Positions 25,018 to 37,662 are shown, counted from the stretch's first letter. The stretch is 64,000 bases of DNA from Allodiplogaster sudhausi (GCA_945643635.1 CALZFC010000075.1:763501-827500); one strand, 5' to 3'. Numbers and translations: made by a program. Notes: generated by a model from the sequence alone, not told the origin.

Positions 25018-28000
25018 TTATGTCTTTCTTTCCAAGCTCTCGAGCAAATCTTCTATTATATTCGTAAGTGTCTGCTCCTGGAGTTGAAGACCGTCACTTG
25101 TCAGATGACCCCCTGGGTCTCCGTAATAGGCATGCAGGGTGCGGCGGTTGTAGCTAAATAGTAGACAATTTTAGTATTTGTATTTACGACAAAATTATTC
25201 TATTTTAAAGACATAAATAAAATTTAACTAAAATGGAACTCTTCCATCGTCTGGAAGCTATGTATTTTTGGCAATATTTATTTCAGGTTTAAATAAATTT
25301 AAAAAAAAAATGCAATCGTACAAAAAGCATCGTTCGGGCGTCTCTGAGCACATGTCAGCGCCAGCGTCATGGCGAATCAGATTGGGCGCAGAGAGCGCGT
25401 CGAGGCGTGCAGTTACATTCGAGCGCTGCTTCGAGAATTCCTCAAGACGAAGAGAATGAACTAATTTAATTGGAAAAAAAAGTAATTGCACTCCAATAGA
25501 GAAGTAAGTCACGAAGTAATCATGTAGAAGTAACTGACATCCATTGTGCAAGACAGGTCATCAAACTTGTAGTTGCCATGAGCCAGCCTGTAAAAGATGG
25601 AAGAGTCGGCACTTGAAACTAGATAATAATCAATTTTTTTAAAAGATATAAAGCTATTAATGTACGAGAATAGAAGCTTTGTGCTTGCACCAGAAGAAGC
25701 GAAAATGATCTACGGCTTCGAAATGAGGATGCGAAATGATTTACAGGTTCGAAATGGAGAAGCGGAAATGATCTAGCGCATCCGGCGAATAATTATACAG
25801 TAACCAGTTTGAATGCGCGCGCTCATAAAGTTGCCTATCGCTGGGTCGAGAGAGCATGTGAAATAAGAGGGCGGCTATGACCTATCGTAGCTAATTCACA
25901 ACCCGCCAGTTTTCACGTTACTATTGCTCTGAATGTAATAAAATAAAATGGCTCAAACTTTCTGGATACACATAGAATAAAACATTGGTTAATTATTCCT
26001 CGGATACCTCCTTTAATTCAGATTTGCATGTGTGAAACAACAAGACGGATGAATTTCTTATGATATATTTGAGTTTGGAAAATACATAACTACTCAAATA
26101 CTCACTACTTCTGGTGAACATGCGGAACTCCTTTAATCGGCCGGCAAAAAGGCGAGGAAGCATCGGAAACGCGCGGTAGCCGAAGGAATTACCGAGCAAA
26201 AGAATCTTTGCCGTTCCGTTTCCGTGCTGAGATCACAATGGCATTTCAAAAGTGTTCAAAAATTAAAAACTAATTGAAATTAAAACAATCTGTCCAAAGA
26301 GAGAATGTACCTTACTTGTTAATTGTATATTGTGCATGCAAATTATGCAAATTGTACTACATGCATATGCAAACCACAATGCCACGAAGTTCAGGTTCCT
26401 CATGGAAGTTCGTCCAGTTCCGAGCCTCCTTGTCCTCTTCAAAATTGCGTGGATGCTTGTAGTAGACGAGTTTGGCCTCCTGGGCATTCCAAGCGATCGC
26501 CTTCTCGTATGTCGCATTTTCTGTCAGTTATTTGTTCTATGAGTACAAAAGTCCAAACAACCCAACTTATTGTTTAATCATTTAGTACTTCCAAAATGAT
26601 CAAGGACAATTTTCCTATTTAACGAAACAAAAAAAAATACTTTTCTTTGCTGATGGTTTAGTTATATCTTTTTTTACTGACTGTGTGTTGCTGCTGCGTA
26701 TTTCTGCAAATGACCTCCATATATTGCAGCAATCGTTACAGCGTAGATGATGCCTGTGAACTTTCTTTTTTATAATTCTTAATTCAGACGTTTAAAAATA
26801 CTCCCTTGACGAATAAAATACAGATTCTCATTCATATTTGAAAAAAAAGTTATAAAAACCATAATGACTGCTCGAACTGCCGACCTACGAAGAAAAGAGC
26901 GACTGTGACACTTGAACGAATGAAGAAGGATTCCAGGGTGTGGTAGAGAAGGATTGAGATAGCGAAAGTGATTGCGAGGCATATGGCGACTTCTGTGAAA
27001 AGGTGTAAACTTTGGAAATTAATATTTACAAGGTAATTTTCAAAGAGGAAAACAAATTTTTCCCTCAAATTTGAGGTAAATTATTCTGTAAATGTTAAAG
27101 GCTTTATCCCGTTGGTTCAAGGCATTCATGAGTGGACGAGGGATCCAAGATGGGATGGATTTAGACAATTCTTCGCCTGCCGGAATCTGATTAAGTTAAT
27201 CTGATTATTGGGCTTCTGATCTCCTGGCGAGCCCACACTTTTTCCAGGAGCAGCGACGAAGATGAACGAGAGAGACGATCGGGCGGAGCCAGGGAGCTTT
27301 TTTTTTTATTTATCAAAGACTTTAAAAGCTTATAAATATATTGTATAAAAATCAATTCAATAGTAATCATAGCGTTCATACGAGATCCATTGAGCTCGGC
27401 GGCATCCAAATGATATTTGGTGAGAACGATGACCGGCCAGTGAGCGAGGTACGCGACGTAGGAGAGGTCGCCGATGTAGCAGAGGAGTCTGGCAAAATAG
27501 TTTGAATCGCTCCTTGCCGAAATTATTATGACCATTCGTCAGATATAATGCAGGATGCAGCATTTAAAAAAATGCATTTTCGAGTATTAGAAAACGGTTT
27601 CGGAGGAGAAACAAATAAGTAAATATATTCCTTTAATGTGTTTGCTAATGCTTTCTTCTTTTGCCATCGATTTTTCTATCGTCAATTTATAAACCAATCA
27701 TCACAACTCTTGTCGTGAAAAAGGCAATAAATTTATCATATTTGGAGTCTCATAAGATAAACAAATTATCATGCAATTACATATAAGACAACCATTAGAT
27801 CTGAAAAATTTTTTTTTTAAATAAACAATTACCTGTTTTTGAGGAAAGAATACTTTGATGTTCTATCGCTGATGAGCAGAAATGACGTGAGAGAAGTTGC
27901 CGTCAGACGGAGGAGCAGAGGAGGGCGATTCGGGATTGAAAGAGAGAGCAGAAGAAAAAGGAGTATGGAGACGAAGAGAGGGGCCACGTTAGCGGGTGCG

Positions 28001-28240
28001 AAGGAGGAAGTCTGTCGGGAGCGCTGACGTTGCTCTTCGGTCTCCTCATCGTTCTGTTGGTCGTCTTTAAATTAATTATTTTTTCTTATTACTTTCTGGC
28101 CTCTCTTGCGATTGATTTAACAATATGGATTAATTAAATAATTACCATCAATCAACGGTAGCGTATCATGGCTTGGCTGCTGTTTTCTCTCTTCATCGCC
28201 TCCCTTGAGGATGAGTGAAGACAGAGACGGAGACGCCCGT
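25018..28240 (-). CDS. OAC-like acyltransferase-3/SGNH membrane protein, 5' end not found
   Basis: Acyltransferase-3 proteins move acyl groups across membranes. Exons in phase: up to 28146, 27833-28064, 27382-27488, 26885-26992, 26682-26753, 26375-26520, 26106-26226, 25322-25460, 25018-25153. They give a hydrophilic loop, a membrane segment (VAPLFVSILLFLLL), the family signature YIGDLSYVAYLAHWPVIV, ICLAITFAISILLYHTLESF, a further membrane segment, then a lumenal SGNH domain. That domain has GNS in LLLGNSFGYR (catalytic Ser) and DPGGHLTSDG (Asp/His pair). This matches C. elegans OAC proteins. The N-terminal half of the acyltransferase domain, including its usual arginine and histidine motifs, was not found upstream; the gene may be truncated or its first exons too diverged to see by eye. 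Confidence 0.8.
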
Positions 28241-29342
28241 CTCTCTGTCAAGCTAAAGGCGCCTTTTTGCCGCGGGGACACGGAACAGCACCGTTAGAAA
28301 TATTAAATGTGAAGTACTTCGTCATAGAGACATTATATTCCTCACACTGTCTCTTGCATTTTTTTTTGCTAGTTGAGCTTCCGCTCTTCCGGTCACATAA
28401 AACGGAATAAGCATAGAGGGAGAAAGGCCATAAACAATATCATTAATATCCTGCAGCCACATACATACATGCATGCATATGGAGCCGTGAGCACACAGAC
28501 TCTTCAACCATTCCGCTGGTTAATATTGCACGCTATTCCACGCTTCTGACTTTGGCTCATGTTTTGTGCAATCGATAAAGATGCTGGAATTGGCTGACTT
28601 AGTGTTTTTATTTTATTTCACAGATTGACACATACTATGTGATGACTTCGAAAGAACTACAACGATTTATATCTTTTTTTAAAATATATTTTATCAACCT
28701 CAGGAACAGCCCAATCAATAGGAATGACATGTTACTAGAATCAAGAAGAAGAATTAGTCGAGAGGCGAATTTTACATGATTGACTGAGAAGATCTTATCT
28801 GTGTGCTGAAAAGATTGAGGGGGATGAAAAACGTATTGAAGAAGAAATAAAGAAATGAACAGAAGAATGAAACACTGAAACAATGGCTTCGTTTTTTTTA
28901 GTCCATCGCGACAATTTTGTGCTAATCCGTGCCTAAAAAGCGCTTTAGTGCCGTATCCGAAAAGTTTCTAACGGATGCGCGTAGAAACTTCTTTCGTCGC
29001 TAAGCATCATATTGGAGAATAGGAATCGAATTTTTTTTGCTCGAGACTTGAAATTTTATTAGATGTATTAGCTATCCGAAATGACTGGGTAGGGGGAGAA
29101 GGGGCAACGCTTGTTCGGAAAAAAAGCACTTGCCCCGGCTGTTAGACGCATCGAGCCAAGTTGAACAGATTTGAACAATGGATATAACGGAGTAGTTATA
29201 TGGGATGTGCAATACCAGGCCCGGGCCTGCTTTCATCCATAGAGAAAACGTAATAACAATGAATATGTTCGTATTTTTGCACGTCTCGTTTCACCGTTAG
29301 GCGTAATTATAAACAAACTCCATTATTGTTTTATTCTCATAA
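28241..29342. other. Intergenic or undetected 5' exons
   Basis: No acyltransferase N-terminal motifs or other gene seen. A short imperfect palindrome (AGTTTCTA..TAGAAACT) lies at about 28965-28992. Confidence 0.45.
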
Positions 29343-30730
29343 TCAAACAATCACGAGCTTCTCGTTGTTGAGGCTAAACCATATTTCGTTGTTTGAAGGC
29401 CCATTAAAGGCGATTCCGATCTGCGCCGCGTTTGGGTTAACTTTATGAGGCGCAGCCGAATCCGGCACCGAGCTCACAGTGGCAAGGGTTCCGTTTGCAA
29501 AGATGAGTTCAGAACGTCCAGTAGTGTGGAGTCCGTTAGCAGCCGAGGGAGGGGTGGTCTGGCTGACTCTGTTAGCTGCCGAGGGAGGGGTGGTCTGGCT
29601 GACTCTGTTAGCTGCCGAGGGAGGGGTTGTCTGGCTGACTCCGTTAGCAGCCGAGGGTGGAGTGGTCTGGCTGACTCCGTTAGCTGCCGAGGGAGGGGTT
29701 GTCTGGCTGACTCCGTTAGCAGCCGAGGGTGGAGTGGTCTGGCTGACTCCGTTAGCTGCCGAGGGAGGAGTGGTCTGGCTGACTCCGTTAGCTGCCGAGG
29801 GAGGGGTGGTCTGGCTGACTCCGTTAGCTGCCGAGGGAGGGGTGGTCTGGCTGACTCCGTTAGCTGCCGAGGGAGGGGTTGTCTGGCTGACTCAGTTAGC
29901 TGCCGAGGGAGGGGTGGTCTGGCTGACTCCGTTAGCTCTCGAGGGTGGGGTGGTCTGGCTGACTCTGTTAGCTGCCGAGGGAGGGGTTGTCTGGCTGACT
30001 CCGTTAGCTGCCAAGGGAGGGGTGGTCTGGCTGACTCCGTTAGCTGCCAAGGGAGGGGTGGTCTGGCTGACTCCGTTAGCTCTCGAGGGTGGGGTGGTCT
30101 GGCTGACTCCGTTAGCTGCCGAGGGAGGGGTGGTCTGGCTGACTCCGTTAGCTGCCGAGGGTGGAGTGGTCTGGCTGACTCCGTTAGCTCTCGAGGGTGG
30201 GGTGGTCTGGCTGAATCTGTTAACTGCCGAGGGAGGGGTGGTCTGGCTGACTCCGTTAGCTGCCGAGGGAGGGGTGGTCTGGCTGACTCCGTTAGCTGCT
30301 GAGGGAGGGGTGGTCTGGCTGACTCCGTTAGCTGCCGAGGGAGGGGTGGTCTGGCTGACTCCGTTAGCAGCTGAGGGAAGGGTGGTCTGGCTAACTCCCT
30401 TGGATGCGTGTCCTCAGGCTTGGAAACCTTAAAGTATGATTAAACATAGGAGCTCTTTTAATATCTTGAACAAATATATTGTAATATCGTAACAAGGAAA
30501 ACGAACACACCGGTTCTTGGATGAGTTCCTCGAGGATGGCTTCGGAAGCGTGCAGCAGACCGAGAGCCGTTGCTGCTCGGTCGCGAATGCTGGCCCCGTT
30601 GGCCATTGAGAGGAAGACGAAAACGATGAAAATTCTGGAAATAAATATATTTGATTAAATAATATTTAATTATTAAATGACTCCCGAAATAATGCTTGCA
30701 GATGCTCGAAACTAAAGGACTTTACGTCAT
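29343..30730 (-). pseudogene. Secreted 12-residue-repeat protein, copy 2, frame-disrupted
   Basis: Same structure as copy 1: exon 30726-30730 (ATGAC), exon 30511-30634 (IFIVFVFLSMANG, then SIRDRAATALGLLHASE) and the repeat exon from 30427. Relative to copy 3 one base is missing just after GAGGACA at the start of the repeat exon, so the repeats are read in another frame (LTESARPPLPRQ units), which stays open because the unit is 36 bp; it ends at a TGA in the C-terminal module. In the ancestral frame there is a TGA for GGA at about 29889-29897. The usual stop after NLNKEK is also lost, so that frame would run to a TGA at 29343. Probably a pseudogene, or a protein with wholly different repeats. 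Confidence 0.65.
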
Positions 30731-32194
30731 TGTGGAGTTGAAGTTGAGGTCTTGGAGATGTGGTTGGGTGACTGCTGGTTTCTTTAGCTCCTTATATACA
30801 GTTGTTGATTGTCATCTTGCGTTGATCATGGCTCCATTTCATCTAAAAGTAAGGAGTTAGCCGTTACCGTAACGCTCATTCTCTTTCTTTCTCTGGAGAT
30901 ATTCTCTCTATTGTTCTCCTTCCAATTATCACTCTGTTTCGGAGGGCGATCCCACCCTCTCATCATCAAATTGATAAGTGAGGTCATCACCGTGGCATAA
31001 GGTTGACACAATAATTTGTTTTCGTCGTTGTGGTTCCCTGCCCCTCCCTGATAGCAACAGCTCTTATCAGAGTGCGTTCTTTGCGTTCCGTCCAAACAGA
31101 CATAAATCATCACTACGCCGCCTCTAGAATGAAATGGGCATCCACGTTTGAGGCACTACTCGTTCAAATGCACCAACTCGCGCTTTCATATCAATCACTC
31201 TACACATATACAATATGAACAACTCTGTAATCGTTTGGTTTTCCAAATTGCTATTTGAAAGTGGTTTTTATCTGTAAAAAGATCTTAATCCCCTCTCTTC
31301 CCTCTCATTCTCATCTCTTCTCACTCTTTGCGATTCTTTTCCCATTGTTTCTTGCAGATTCAACAACTTGCACGCATGATATGTGTTTAGAAGAAATTAC
31401 CAAGTCGTTATTCCTTTAATCTTCCTAAGGAACTTTAAAATGTTCAGCGAAATCTCAGCAGCAAATGACTCTGATGCATATTTCGCTTCAACTCCATTTT
31501 ACATTTATTTGGAAAATTCTATTTTATCCCACGGCAAGCAGAGAAAACTAGGGTTGTTGGGTGGTTGTTGGCTGTATGAATTGCGCATCCGGTGTGGCTG
31601 ACCTTTCTGAACGCGCCTGTTATCTTGATGGCAGCTTGCATACATATCGTGTCAGAGGAAGAGAATCTGGCCGGTCCTACTTCTTGCCTCATTCTTATCT
31701 CGTACCGAGTACATTGAGGCGCCTTATCTCTTCGTTTTCTTGCATTTGGGCATATGTTGTTCCCAGCAAACTCTGACAAGTTCTTGACTGTATTCTTGCA
31801 TACATACATATCTCGTAAATTGACCATACCCTCTTTGAAATTATGTCTGATTTATCGTAATCATGAACAGCCAACGAACGGCATGAGATTTCAGTACTTT
31901 TCAGGACGTAATGATTAAGTTCGGCCGCGGTCCCTCCATGCACTCGATCGCCTTTTATGTTCTTCATCGATGCTGCTTCTGTAGAAGCCATGGGCTCACC
32001 AGGATAGAAAACCCCCAATGTCTCCGGCCACTTCGTCAGAATCTTCGAAATCTTGGATCCCCCGACTATTCTTTAATGCCTTGAATAACTGGATAAAAAA
32101 CCGTTAAAAATATAAAAATATGTATGTAAATTTGAATATATACATACGTATATTCATTGGGTGATAAATTGCATTGTAAATCGACGACTGCTTA
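30731..32194. promoter_or_regulatory. Shared divergent promoter region, block A
   Basis: It lies between the start of repeat-protein copy 2 (-) and transporter copy A (+) and is homologous to 40873-42372. TGATAAG-type sites occur at about 30971 and 31064. Conserved short frames here (CCYQGGAGNHN) are shared between copies but shifted by indels, so they are not supported as genes. Confidence 0.45.
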
Positions 32195-35100
32195 ATGGCA
32201 GTTGTTCTACGAGAATCCAAAGTCATTTCAACTTTGGTCTCGCTCCGAGGGATGGTGGACAAGCGACCCGCACTGCGCGCTTCGCGCAATCTTCAATTCT
32301 CGGACGGCGCGAAGGTCGCCACAATCGATAGCGTCTTCAAATATTTGGCGAGTCAGTTGACGACTGGTCAATTTGAATATTCAGGAATATAAAATATTTA
32401 AAAAAGTTATTTAAGAAATAAAGCAATTCAGATTAAACTTTAAAAAAAGACGAAAAATTCCTAGGCAAGCCCGGCAGGTGGAAGCGGCAGCGACAGAGCA
32501 TTTTCACGTATCTCCTTATCTCGCTCGTCGCATCGCTCGGCATCGCTACGAGTTATTTCCAGATCGACGCGGTATAATCTTTGGCAAGAAATGATATTAT
32601 TGTTAGAAATGCAAAAATTTCAACCGAGGGGGGTTTTCAACACGGGGAATACGAATATCATATTCATTTCATCCTCAGGCTTCACTTAATCACCATCGCA
32701 AAGTACGTGGCGAAGCTTTGGAAGGTGCAAAACATGCATTCTACGTCCCTAAACTTACCAAACTTACCGTGAAAATGACATAATGATAAGAAATAGATAT
32801 GATATTCGTATTCCCCGTACCGAAAACCTCCTTGGGATGAACTTGAGCACAAAAAAATTATTGAAAATTTTTTTTCTACCTCTGGGGTGGGAATAGTACA
32901 ATAGTACCAGTAATTCAGCTTCAAAAAGGAGCACGAAGCACATTTTTTCATTAATTCAGCCATTACACTAGTCGGACTTCATGCGAACAATTCAGCAAAG
33001 TAAAGAGATTAAAATGTGCAATATATGTATGTACATGAGAAATTTAACACACAAAAACATTTTCCTGTATTAGGGAAATTTTTGGCGCGAGACGACAGTC
33101 TAGAAATATTTTCTTAACATCGTCTTATTGCAATGTACAAATTAATTGAAAACAGTCTTTTCGGTTTTTTTTTGTATGTTTGCCATTCTTCGAAGATTCC
33201 CGAGGAATATCGAAATATCGAAGAAAAAATTACCCTTTCAAAAATTTTCCAAGGGGTCCATGTGTACTATTGTCAGTACAAATCTTGTAATAAAAACGAA
33301 GTATACAACAGTATCTCGGCAGTTAATATTTCTATTTATCGGCATCAAGATAAATTTATGTGAGGACACTTGGAAGTGCAAATTCAGTAGTTTTCGTGCA
33401 GGAGTTTTAGGTGTTCATGCTCCTTTAATGGATTTCTCTCTCTCTCTCTCTCTCCAGAATCTCGTTATTCCACTGGACTCTTCCTGCAATTGCGTATCTC
33501 GAATTCCCTTCTCGGACTACATGAAAGGAATGGTTAGTATGTGTTTGCCTGAGTGAATGAGGTCATCGAGAATGTTTCAAAGCCAAATCTTGGTATTGCA
33601 AAATCAAGAAATGATAAATTATCCCTAATGTCCCTTATATCTAACTTGTTAATGAGGGATATAAAAAAAATCTATTTAGTGCGTGAAAAATATGTATATA
33701 AACGCGAACACATATTGATGAAAAAATGCATATCTTACTACTAATTCTTACTACTAATAAAGCGCTAAGCGTCGGTTTGTAACAGTTTTCTTCTGGAACC
33801 TTCCATGCTCCTCCCGGTTAATTACCCAAATTGTAAAAACCACTACGCACGTTGCGACTTTTCTACCACTACGAACGTGGTGATTTTTGCACCAGAGGCA
33901 CACTTCTGCCACGGGCTTTTGAACATTCTAGAAGGTTCCGGAAGGGACCAATTTCGACCCTGGGACATGGAATTTTCAAGAACATTCCATAAGGGACTAA
34001 CGTATGCCCCCGACAATCGAAGCATCCAGAAGGTTCCAGAAGGGACCAAGTTTGCAGAGGGACATGGAAAATTCCAGAACATTCCGGAAGGGGCCAACGC
34101 CTGCCCCAGGTCCTTGGAACATTCCAGAAGGTTCCAGAATGGGGCGAGCTCGGCCCCGAGACGTGGAAGTTTGGAGAACATTCTGGAAGGGGCCAACGTC
34201 TACCCCCAATACTGGAACATTCCAGAAGGTTCCAGAAGGGACAATGTTTTGCCCAGGGACATGGAAATTTCAAGAACATTCCGAAAAGGACCAACGCCTG
34301 CCCCGGTCCTGGGAACATTACAGAAGGTTCCAGAAGGGACAAAGTTTTCCCCTGAGACATGGAAGTTTCAGAACATTCCGGAAGGGGCCAACGCCTTCCA
34401 GAATGGGCCGAGCTCGGCCCCGAGACTTGGAATTTTCCAGAACATTCGGGAAGGGGCCAAAGTCTGACCCCCGGTCCTTGGAATATTCTAGAAGGTTCCA
34501 GAAGGGATAATGTTCTGCCCCGAGACATGGAATTTTCCTGAACACTCCGGAAGAAACGTCTGCCCTGTATCCTGGGAGCATTCGAGAACGTTCCGAAAGG
34601 AACATGTGCGGCTCGGGAAAAGGAGTTTTCCAGAACATTTACAAAGAAGGTTAACAGGTTGCGAGGACGCGAAGCGGCCAAGCAACCATATTATAAATTC
34701 TAGCAATGATTAAGGCTGAGTATGAAGTGGAAACGAACCACATTGTCGCATTCTGTCTTCTCCTCAGTGTTATTCCTTCTCTAACCGCCTACAGGTTTAT
34801 TTACCGTCAACATATATTAATATAATTTATAAATAATTTAGTATTTTTTCATTAATTCAGAGGACGTCGCCAAGTGATTCGACCTCTTCTATGCACGAAT
34901 GCCGTGCTCTTCCTCTCCAAGTACTTCTACCTCAGCGGCTCTCCATTTCTCTCCAATTTTGAATTATTTAAAAAAAAAAACCTCTCACAATCAGTATTCA
35001 GTGCTCTAATTCTTGCTGCGCAAATTCACTGTATAAAAGATGGCGAGATTCTTTTCTTCTCACTTCTGCACTTTCTCGAATGGTTACATTTATTTGTAAA

Positions 35101-37662
35101 ACCGTTCTATTTTGTGTTTTTCTAACTGGTTCTTGTTCAGGAAGCACATCGACCTAATCCAAGCAGTAATTTCTCTTCTTGCGCTGCTGCTGACTTTGTA
35201 GTGTTCATTGAAATATCTTTTTATTGCATTTTTAAATATTTCTAAGTAGTTTAAATGGCATATTGTCTTTTTATTATTAAAAAAGTGAAATTTTGTAGGA
35301 TTAAAAAAGTGTTATTTCTAAGATTCGCCTCCAAATCACCTTCCATCATGCTGTTGCAGCACGACTACGACGAGCTCAAGAATTTCTTCATGAAAAGCTT
35401 GCCAAGCGACGAAGGTGTTCACTCTTTGAACTATGAACTTTTAAATATAAACTTTGAATATTGATATTTGAACTTTCAACATTGAACTTTAATGTTCTGA
35501 GCTTTAAAATAGTAGAATGAAAAACTGTTGATAAGTTCGCAAGTCGGAGCTCGCGGAAGAAATGGTCGACACGATCGAATTCCGTGACGACGACTACGAA
35601 GACACCATTTGGCACTACTTGTTCAAGGTGCCCATGATCTACATATACATATATCAAAAGCTCTAAAATGGATTAAAACGATTCCGAAATATAACACAAT
35701 TTTTAAGTAATTTACGAAAACGAAGGTATGTATATTGTTCACTTTTTTTGAATTTTGGGTTTCAGACAGAAACTGATATGTTAATAAAATTCCTGTTAGC
35801 ATGCAGAACGAATTACATGTCTCAAATTACACAGGTGATGAAAAGTCGCTCGTTCTTCGCTGTCTTTCTCCTCTGGCTTAACACGCAAGTTTCCTCTTCC
35901 CCTATAAGATATCTAAAGTAAATAAAATTAGCTTAAATTTTGCATTAACACACCTTTTGTATTTTTTTATTATTTTTTTCTAAGTCTAATATACATAGGA
36001 AGAGAAACAGTAGGTAGTCCGTAAGAAAACTGCAAATTTGTACGTAGAAGAAAATCATTCGAAATTATTATTTTTTACACATTATACAGCAAAATCTTTT
36101 TAGTCTCTTTTGCTACATTTTTTCGGATAGGACAGCGAATCCGATCCACGAGTTCGTCATTGGTCTCCGTGAGGTCTCGTTCACTTTTTACTGTCTCTTT
36201 TCTCGTATGACAAGGATGGTGTCTATCTCCAACGCAGATCCGGTAAAAGTGTAAGCCGATGATTGTCGAATGCCTTCTTTCCTTAAGAACTACCTCGTGC
36301 GTGGACTCGGGCAATCGATCGCGCTTTTCATCATTTATTGGCTGAACTCTTCTCGGTAGACATTCATACATCTTCTTCAGGAATACTATCTGTGGCATTC
36401 GATCGAGTAGGCACAAACCTCTACAAATAGCGCGATCTGTCTTTTGAAGTGCACTTGCACATACATATATATAACTGAAAAATTTAAGAATACCTGTAAT
36501 ATCTTTTCAATCGATAAATGGACCAATCAGTAAGTATGTATGTTGTGCAGTGTCGGCCGTCGTCCTTTCCTGGCGATCGTCTCCTTGACCCTGCTGCTCG
36601 GCCTCTCGGCCGCCTTCTTCGTGAGCATTCAGCGGAGAGCCGACACTTGTCTCGGACATTCCACGCAATTTGGAGAGTTTTGTTTGCAATAAAAATGAGC
36701 TACTTCAACTAAACATTTTTTGGAGAAATATGTTTAAATTAAACGAAAAACTCACTCAATATTCCAAAACATAATTTTATTTTTAAAAAAAACTAACCTA
36801 TTTCCAGATCTCATCCTCTACAGCCTCTCACTCATGATGCTCCAGACCATCGGCTTCACTCTGACTGTGTTGCTTCTCACCACGACACTCCAGAGTATGC
36901 CGATCATCGTCCGGTAATTGGTGCTCATTTATTTATAGACGATTAATTATAAGAATTATTCTTTAATTTTAAAATCATCACCAAAAGCCGAGACTCTCTT
37001 TTGCAGTGCTCCCGTGGCAGCCTTTCTGGTGGCGATTGCAACATATGCCGGCCTGCTTTTTCCGTTAGCCTTCGAAGCGTCTAAGGTTTCAATATTCGCA
37101 TAAATCTTATAATTACTAGTTATATAAATAAATATATATATAAATATATATATATATATCTAGATATGAATAGTTTAAGTGAGTTATTACCCTTTTCAGG
37201 ACTCTGTCGTCTTCTGCGCCGTGTTGGCGCTGTCGGCGTTACTTCTGGCCCTTGGCTCGCTCCATCTCCGTCACTTGTCTTCCCACGTGGTACAACACCG
37301 TATTTCTTCTTTTCTTTTTCCACCCCATTAAAGACACTGGCGTTCCCTTTTCGGGTTGGCTCAAACGGGATGCCTGTGCCGGAGTGTGATAGGGGGGGGG
37401 GTGCTGCTTCTACGATGGAAACTTCAAATGTCTGGGTAGCCGTGCTTATTATTGAATTTTAAGCAGTTATTTTGATGCATTAAAGCAAGCAGAAAAAAAG
37501 TATATATTTTTATAGAAGCGTGGCACTCTTATTCTTATTCCATTTACCTTTAGAAATCTTTCAGTTTTTTTTTCGGAAAAAGCTTTTAAACACTTTCAGT
37601 TCGACTACGTCCACGATCTGTTGGGAGCGATGAGAGTGGGAGCGAGGGTAGCTGAGGCATAA
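32195..37662 (+). CDS. MFS transporter (SLC22/SLC2-like), copy A
   Basis: Exons 32195-32366, 32465-32571, 33458-33532, 34715-34794, 34861-35082, 35141-35197, 35323-35414, 35536-35627, 35835-35884, 36104-36173, 36288-36355, 36551-~36640, 36808-36913, 37007-37085, 37200-37289, 37600-37662. Membrane segments alternate with loops as in 12-segment facilitators: a Cys-bearing loop after segment 1 (SCNCVSR), GRRQVIR after segment 2 (motif A-like), KSPSIMLLQHD in the central loop (like PESPRWLL), GRRPFLAIVSLTLLLG after segment 7 and SMPIIVR near segment 10. Relative to copy B it lacks the exon coding YSLCMVVLVELIPRN (about segment 4), with its neighbours fused in frame. It also has about 10 extra bases at the end of the exon at 36551, which breaks phase. 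The substrate is unknown; function is doubtful. Confidence 0.6.
32624..32835. mobile_element. MITE-like short inverted-repeat element in intron of transporter A
   Basis: About 42-bp inverted repeats (32624-32665 and 32793-32835) share ACGGGGAATACGAATATCAT and GGGTTTTC. There is no coding capacity and target duplication is unclear. It lies between exons 32465-32571 and 33458-33532. Confidence 0.65.
33733..34703 (+). mobile_element. Helitron-like insertion carrying a heat-shock-element array
   Basis: The corresponding intron of transporter copy B (42535-42772) is about 240 bp and aligns on both sides, so some 970 bp are inserted here. The left end reads TCTTACTACTAATTC after an A. Near the right end, GGTTGC (34657) pairs with GCAACC (34682), with an inner CGC-GAA-GCG, and CTAG follows 12 nt later (34700-34703). 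A 5' TC, a 3' hairpin and terminal CTRR are Helitron features. The expected T after CTAG is missing (C follows), so the class is tentative; the insertion itself is well supported. Confidence 0.62.
33921..34640 (+). promoter_or_regulatory. Tandem array of heat-shock elements, 98-bp period
   Basis: Heat-shock factor binds alternating nGAAn/nTTCn units. Perfect five-unit arrays (GAAnnTTCnnGAAnnTTCnnGAA) start at 33921, 34067, 34117, 34215, 34430 and 34481. Three- to four-unit versions occur near 33975, 34019, 34166, 34264, 34313, 34362, 34530 and 34579. One class recurs at 33921, 34019, 34117, 34215 and 34313, exactly 98 bp apart. The second class sits about half a period away, so each unit has two elements. 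Confidence 0.88.

Noticed and set aside
29445..30432. Two overlapping plus-strand repeat frames (285 and 317 codons)
   Set aside because: Antisense shadows of repeat-protein copy 2 for the same reason.
33805..34681. Long frames on both strands across the heat-shock-element array
   Set aside because: 98-bp repeats leave partial frames open; peptides are repeat-derived with no family match and lie in an intron.
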